In this document: positions 59,212 through 64,000 of the stretch, piece after piece
Numbering within the stretch: position 1 is the stretch's first letter
Layout of the letters: each line of letters opens with the position of its first letter
From: Histomonas meleagridis
Taxonomy: Eukaryota > Parabasalia > Tritrichomonadida > Dientamoebidae
Assembly (NCBI GenBank): GCA_020186115.1
Contig: WSYJ01000173.1
Coordinates: forward strand, 62,001-126,000
Direction of reading: 5' to 3'
DNA: 64,000 nt
Position numbers and translations under genes: made by a program
The notes under the pieces: generated by a model
Database searches by the model: none
The model's input: the letters and a program-made list of their open reading frames with translations, nothing else
What the model was told of the DNA's origin: nothing

Positions 59212-60831
59212 TCAAACATTTTTTCTTTTTCTTTTTTCTCGTTCCGCTTCGTAAATTTTTTCTTTTTCTTCTTCGATTCTTTTAACTTCTTTAAGTTTTT
59301 CCTCATAAACATCCAAAGTCTTAAAGAAATATTCCAAAATTTTGACAATTTTCTTCTTCTTTTCTTCTAAATCCGATTTTTTGGTTTTGATTTCGTTTTC
59401 CAAATTTTTGATTTTTTCTTTTTCTTCAATAAAATCAGTTTTGTTATTTTCAAGATTTTCATCGATTAAATTTTTTTCTTCGATCAGCTCCGATTTTTCG
59501 CTTTTTAACTCTTTAATCTTTTGGTATAAGTCCATTCTTTGGTTTAATAGCAAAAATTGCTTTTCTTCGTTTTCGCCCATTTCTGAATATTTATTTACAC
59601 TTTTCCGTTGATATTTGTTTATCGAGCCAAGTTTCTTCCTTAGCTCCGAAAGGTTATAATTATTCGATTGAATTTGAGATTCAATTTCTTCGACTTTTGA
59701 ATGAAGTGATGATACTGATTTAACTCCGAATTTTCGTTCAAATTCTAAATGCTGCGCTTTCAATGTGCTAATTGTGGTGTTTATACCATCAAGTTCTCTA
59801 TAAGACTCGTTGATAAGCTTACTGATGCGAGAAATTGAGAACGATAGCTCCTTGCTTTTTTGAATGGAAGATGATCGTTCTTGGCGACGTTTAGAATAAT
59901 CAGTATTCAAATTATTGATAGTGTTTTGAGCGGTTTCTATTTCTTTGTTAAGTTTACTTATCTCCTGTTCGAAAAAGCTGACGCGAGAATCCAAATCCTT
60001 TTTATCAGGGCGTTCTAATTTGCCAAGCTGTGTAAGTTGGTCATTTAAAGAGTCAATAAGTTGCTGGCTATCGGGTGATAATGGCAGGCGATTTTTTGAA
60101 TTGTTAGATATTATTATCTTTTGCTCTAAGATGGGTATAGGTCCTTCACGGAAATAACGAACTCGATCATCATTGGATTCAAAACGTGGTGGAGCCCTCC
60201 AAACAAATGATTGCTTGTTGGTTCTTTGATTCCGATAGGAATCTTCTCTTTGTTGATTTCGATAATTTCCCTTTCCACGGTTGTAATTGCGATTGTAAGG
60301 TTTATATTGACGTTGGTAGTTATTTCTATTATAATTATTATTTCGATAATAATTATTTGATTTATTATTATTGTTGGTTGTGTTGTGACTTTCACTAGAA
60401 ACAGGTTGTTGAGGTTTAATTGGCGCTTCAACTTTTTGTTCTTCTGGAATATCTGTTTTAGTTTCTTCGTGTTTTACAGGCTCATTAAATGTTAGCTGAG
60501 ACCAAGGAGAAGCTTTCTTGATCTCTGGTTCTTCATTGTTTTCATTTATTTTGATTTCTTTTGGTGGATCTTCAGATTGATTATTTTGAATTATTTCATT
60601 CTTTTGTAAAACCTGATTATTTTCTTCAGCTGCGTTTGCTTCTTTTTGCACCTTTTGTTCCATAGCGAGTTTTTCTAATCTTTGTTGTCTTCTCTTTTCT
60701 CTCCGATTAGCATTTTTTGGTTTGTCTTTTTTCAACCAATTTTCTAACTCTTCTTGGCTCATCGCAGATAGTCTTTTTTTAAGTCTTTCATCAATATCAT
60801 CAGGGATCTGATAATTAAAATTTTTATTCAT
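59212..60831 (-). CDS. Bfr1-like coiled-coil protein
   Basis: The protein has 539 residues. The first 170 are charged (RREKRRQQRLEKL), then comes an Asn/Tyr/Arg-rich tract (about 150-210) of the kind found in RNA-binding proteins. From about residue 260 on it is a long coiled coil starting LERPDKKDLDSRVSFFEQEI and containing FGVKSVSSLHSKVEEIESQI followed by ELRKKLGSINKYQRK. This order resembles Bfr1, which associates with mRNPs and ER-bound ribosomes. Coiled coils mimic each other, so confidence is moderate. The frame opens at a GTG; ATG 60831 is preferred, though ATG 60876 is also possible. Confidence 0.55.
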   Translation of the reverse strand: MNKNFNYQIPDDIDERLKKRLSAMSQEELENWLKKDKPKNANRREKRRQQRLEKLAMEQKVQKEANAAEENNQVLQKNEIIQNNQSEDPPKEIKINENNEEPEIKKASPWSQLTFNEPVKHEETKTDIPEEQKVEAPIKPQQPVSSESHNTTNNNNKSNNYYRNNNYNRNNYQRQYKPYNRNYNRGKGNYRNQQREDSYRNQRTNKQSFVWRAPPRFESNDDRVRYFREGPIPILEQKIIISNNSKNRLPLSPDSQQLIDSLNDQLTQLGKLERPDKKDLDSRVSFFEQEISKLNKEIETAQNTINNLNTDYSKRRQERSSSIQKSKELSFSISRISKLINESYRELDGINTTISTLKAQHLEFERKFGVKSVSSLHSKVEEIESQIQSNNYNLSELRKKLGSINKYQRKSVNKYSEMGENEEKQFLLLNQRMDLYQKIKELKSEKSELIEEKNLIDENLENNKTDFIEEKEKIKNLENEIKTKKSDLEEKKKKIVKILEYFFKTLDVYEEKLKEVKRIEEEKEKIYEAEREKRKRKNV

Positions 60832-61410
60832 GATTGTTGAAGTCAGCGAACGTTTTTTGAAATTTATTAACCGCATTTTCACATCATATTTCTTTCAAAA
60901 TGCCACTTTTCTCGTAAATAAACAAACCTTATTCTTAACTTTATTGAAAACTGATAGTAAAATAAGAAAGTTTCGAAACATAGTCAATATATCAAAATTT
61001 AGAAAATATTCATGAATCAACACCTAGGATATGATTTAGTGAGATGTTTTAATTATCATAGACTATGACAAAAATTAATCTTTTGAATGTTCTTTAAAAA
61101 GATATCAATTCTTCGTTCAATAACCCATAGCAAAAGAACTTATGGAAAATTTTAGCTAAGATTTAGAGGAGCCTTATGCCAAACCATGCGATAAATGCAA
61201 AAATTATTTACCATTTATTCAACAAAAGAACGTTTAAATATAAACTTGTTAAATTTGGATCAAAATTGTTCACCATTGAAACTAGTTCTCATACCCCTTT
61301 GAAAATTCTTAAAAAATTATGAACAGTTTATGTGTAAATTCTGAGCAGCTATCGCAAACCATCTCAAAGTCAAAACTCTTTTGTTAAATTGGATCTCTCG
61401 TTTTTTAAAA
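60832..61410. other. Intergenic region
   Basis: AT-rich with no RNA gene or ORF that I can support. Confidence 0.45.
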
Positions 61411-62166
61411 ATGTTTTTGTTATTGACGAAGATATCTAATACACTTAGAAAAACACCTACTAGATATATTATATGTCGTATATATGAAATCAGATTACTT
61501 TGTTCAATGTTCAATTTAAAAAACATTTGTTGCAAATTTGAAAATATTCAATTTGTACTTTCCAAATGCTCCAACAAACTTTACTATAACACAAAAAATC
61601 TCAAGTTTATATTGCTTAAAATATTTTTTTGTATCATTTCTTCATCATTTATTCAAACAATTTTTGATGTCGCCTTCATGATTGTTTCTTTATTATACAG
61701 AACCAAAACTAATTTGATAAAATTAATTTCTCAGAGTATTAATTATAATAAAAAATTTAGTTTAAAAATTCTCTATTTTTCAGTATTTATTTTCTTTTTT
61801 ATTCATTCACATGAAGAATATAATTCAACAACGCAAACACTGATGATATCTAATTCCCAAGAATTCAAGGATATAAATAAGTATAAAGAGAATACATCAC
61901 ATCTCATTATTGAAGGGGAAATTAAAGAAATTGGATTCACTACTTTCTACAATTGGACAGTTTTAGTTAAGGTTGAAATTAGTAATTCAGTCAAAGCAAT
62001 TGAGACTTATTCATTTGCTAATTGTTCTCATTTGGAAACCATATCAATAGGAGATAACGTTACAACTATTGGAAGTGGTGCTTTTCGATGCTGTTCTTCA
62101 TTAGTAAATGTCATAATTCCAAATTTGGTTACATATGCAAAATTATTATTTTTTTTTTCACAATGA
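61411..62166 (+). CDS. Truncated BspA-like protein, copy C
   Basis: This frame has 251 residues from ATG 61411 (the frame extends to a TTG at 61381). It has the same plan as copies A and B: a basic N-terminal region with two hydrophobic segments (FILLKIFFCIISSSF... and ILYFSVFIFFFIHS), then EYNSTTQTLMISNSQEFKDI, related to HNSTLLIINTNEFEDI. Two to three LRRs follow (IETYSFANCSHLETI, IGSGAFRCCSSLVNV). It then stops after NLVTYAKLLFFFSQ. The rest of the LRR block, the Ser/Thr stretch and the C-terminal membrane helix are absent. It is diverged from A and B and is probably a truncated gene or pseudogene. Confidence 0.6.
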   Translation: MFLLLTKISNTLRKTPTRYIICRIYEIRLLCSMFNLKNICCKFENIQFVLSKCSNKLYYNTKNLKFILLKIFFCIISSSFIQTIFDVAFMIVSLLYRTKTNLIKLISQSINYNKKFSLKILYFSVFIFFFIHSHEEYNSTTQTLMISNSQEFKDINKYKENTSHLIIEGEIKEIGFTTFYNWTVLVKVEISNSVKAIETYSFANCSHLETISIGDNVTTIGSGAFRCCSSLVNVIIPNLVTYAKLLFFFSQ

Positions 62167-62885
62167 AATATGAAAGTTATTTTATTTATTTTATCAATAA
62201 ATATTTCATGAGGTAGTGCTTATTTAAAACGGACACAAGTTTAATATTATTAAATTCATATTTAAACTAACTCATTAAAACTTAAAATAATAATAAAAAT
62301 TTCAAATGTCTTCTGAGAAATTCTTAAGAAAATATGTCTTCTTTATCATAGTGATTCTTCTAACATTTTATCATAATAACAACTTAATTTAAAACAAAAT
62401 ATTTAGATATACGCTTAAAAATATATTTTAATCCTAAAGTCATTTTATCCTTTTGTTCACTCTATAAAAAAATTTATTTGTTATTCAAATTTTGTAACTT
62501 CAAATATGTTTATCTTAACGTATTATTTACGATGTAAACCATAGAAAAATTGGCTTCAATTTTATGAAAATCGCTGAACAAACTTGAATTACATGTTTTC
62601 AAGTAAATGAGGCCATCAATTCACAGTAAATCCACCACAGATATTAAAGTTTATGCGATGTACGATCAATGTTAAATTATTGCTACAAATGTCAATAAAA
62701 AGAGATAATTTTTTTTGGAATTGAACAGCCGAGTAAATCCTGAAAAAGCTTTTTGTAAAAGTTTTGAAATATTGATATAAACCTCTAAAAAATTCTGAGA
62801 CTTTTGAGTTTTATCTTCGTTCAAATTTCAAAGATGGTTAAAACAACGTCTCGTTTGAATTCAGCCCGATCGTCAAATAAGGGGA
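62167..62885. other. Intergenic region upstream of the CK1-type kinase
   Basis: GAAAAAGCTTTTTGTAAAAG near 62740 contains the palindrome AAAAAGCTTTTT. An out-of-frame ATG at 62834 precedes the kinase ATG. No other gene is visible. Confidence 0.4.
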
Positions 62886-64000
62886 ATGGAGAACGAAAAC
62901 AAAGTTCTTCCCCGTAATACACATATAAACAAATATATCATCGCCAAGCATATAGGCCACGGTGGCTATGGTGAGGTTTACATTGTTTACCATAAGAATT
63001 CAAGCGGACCTTATGCAATGAAAGTTGAATTGAAAAATGCTAAGAAACGAGGTCTTGCTGAAGAAATCCATTTCCTCAAACGTATACAAGGAACTTCACA
63101 TTTTCCAAAATACATTACCTCGGGTGAAACAAATGAAGTTTATTACTTTGTCATGGAATTACTTGGCCCATCTACATCTTCACTTCGACATATCCTTCCT
63201 AACCAAAAGTACTCTAAATTTACGGCTACGTTTCTGGCAAGAGAGATGCTTAAATGTATCGAATGTTTTCATTCCCAAGGATATGTTCATCGTGACATCA
63301 AACCAGGTAATTTCCTTATCAGACCAAATCGTGAACATCCAATATGTCTTATAGATTTTGGACTCTCTCGGCGTTTTATTAATCGTACTACAGGAGAACC
63401 ACTTCCAGAGCGTCCCGAGCCCGGATTTGTTGGGACGTGTTCATTTGCCTCCATATATGCCCATGAAGGGCGAGATTTAGGCCGTCGAGACGATATCTTT
63501 TCATGGTTATATACTGTTGTCGAATTAGTTGATCATCGACTTCCATGGCCCGGCAGTAAAGATCGAGATCGAACCATTGAGCTTAAGCACAACATTCAAG
63601 TTCCAGTTTTATTCCATAATCTTCCGAAACAATTTCAGAAGATATATCTCAAGACCATGGACCTCGGATTTGCTGATGCACCTGACTACCAACTGTACTA
63701 CAATCTTATGGACCGCGCTATTCAAGATTTAGGCGGCGAGAATCAACATTTAGATTGGGAACATATCGCCCCGAATGTCATCAAAACAGTGTCCAGCATC
63801 TCGTTAGACATGGGTCCGTTGCCGAATGAAGTTGATTCGTCGGGTAACGAGTCTGCGAACAAAGATCAAGAAATCATTGAAGATGAAGCGAACTCACAAC
63901 TTGTTCCAATTGGCTCCAAAGTCAGTTTCACCGAAATCCCGACCAACAACGACGCTGAAATTCGCCTTACTCCGAATTCTTCGTTCAGATTTAGCGCACG
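62886..64000 (+). CDS. CK1/TTBK-type protein kinase, partial at window edge
   Basis: The frame is open from ATG 62886 to the window end (371 codons, no stop reached). The kinase domain is complete: GHGGYGEVY loop, Lys in YAMKVE, HRDIKPGNFL and DFGLSRRF. GTCSFASIYAHEGRDLGRRDD replaces the APE segment, which is diagnostic of the CK1 superfamily. The plain SIN/TTBK-like arrangement fits tau-tubulin-kinase relatives, which are numerous in trichomonads. Catalytic residues are intact. After about residue 290 the sequence is acidic and low in structure. The 3' end lies outside this window. Confidence 0.93.
   Translation, partial: MENENKVLPRNTHINKYIIAKHIGHGGYGEVYIVYHKNSSGPYAMKVELKNAKKRGLAEEIHFLKRIQGTSHFPKYITSGETNEVYYFVMELLGPSTSSLRHILPNQKYSKFTATFLAREMLKCIECFHSQGYVHRDIKPGNFLIRPNREHPICLIDFGLSRRFINRTTGEPLPERPEPGFVGTCSFASIYAHEGRDLGRRDDIFSWLYTVVELVDHRLPWPGSKDRDRTIELKHNIQVPVLFHNLPKQFQKIYLKTMDLGFADAPDYQLYYNLMDRAIQDLGGENQHLDWEHIAPNVIKTVSSISLDMGPLPNEVDSSGNESANKDQEIIEDEANSQLVPIGSKVSFTEIPTNNDAEIRLTPNSSFRFSA

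Noticed and set aside
62834-62920. Kinase start at ATG 62834
   Set aside because: That frame reaches a stop before the kinase domain; ATG 62886 is in the kinase frame.

Overview
The window looks like nuclear DNA of a trichomonad parabasalid, most likely Tritrichomonas or a close relative. It is AT-rich and gene-dense, with almost intron-free genes on both strands and very short leaders. It carries families that mark this group: an initiator-binding (IBD) domain protein, DUF3447/ankyrin genes, BspA-like leucine-rich surface proteins, prenylated small GTPases and NEK and CK1 kinases. The one clear intron (40378-40462) has the trichomonad GTATGT...ACTAACACA-type ends. The code is standard. Many open frames only look long if TTG or GTG is allowed as a start; I moved those starts to the first sensible ATG.

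Layout. 0.2-11 kb: IBD protein, a degenerate TBC-like protein, an IQ-motif protein, ribosomal eL43, a helical-repeat protein, an Rrp40-like exosome subunit, an FKBP15-like protein, a Rho-like GTPase and a Rab. 12-16 kb: two BspA-like genes sharing an apparently identical ~0.88 kb core with unrelated ends. 17-25 kb: a RalGAP/tuberin-like protein, Rad1 of the 9-1-1 clamp, RPB10, tRNA-Glu(UUC), V-ATPase subunit c and a NEK kinase fused to a CAAX-ended Ras-like GTPase. 25-28 kb: DUF3447/ankyrin gene on the minus strand. 28-39 kb: a possible beta-barrel protein, uS10, KRTCAP2, HSP70, a decayed ankyrin locus, a helical-repeat protein, a lidless HSP70 and a secreted acidic/basic repeat protein. 40-44 kb: the spliced coiled-coil gene, a nucleoplasmin-like protein, TBCCD1 and pyroglutamyl peptidase. 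44.6-47.4 kb: second DUF3447/ankyrin gene. 47.6-64 kb: a giant RCC1-repeat pseudokinase, an M28 membrane peptidase, an ARM-like protein, an eS19-like protein, a Bfr1-like coiled coil, a truncated BspA copy and a CK1-type kinase cut by the window edge.

Most genes are independent housekeeping or signalling genes, not a pathway cluster. The strongest unexplained structure is in the two ankyrin genes. After a normal N-terminal domain, every ankyrin repeat is followed by a conserved AT-rich insert of 87 nt at the same place, giving a strict 170-nt period. The inserts contain stops and lack GT-AG ends, while the ankyrin pieces stay intact. Three units are shorter (153, 153 and 150 nt), and all three restore an open frame. 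Other points of note are the kinase-GTPase fusion, the BspA mosaic, the acidic/basic repeat precursor and a recurrent upstream motif, CACTTTTTGAGCG.
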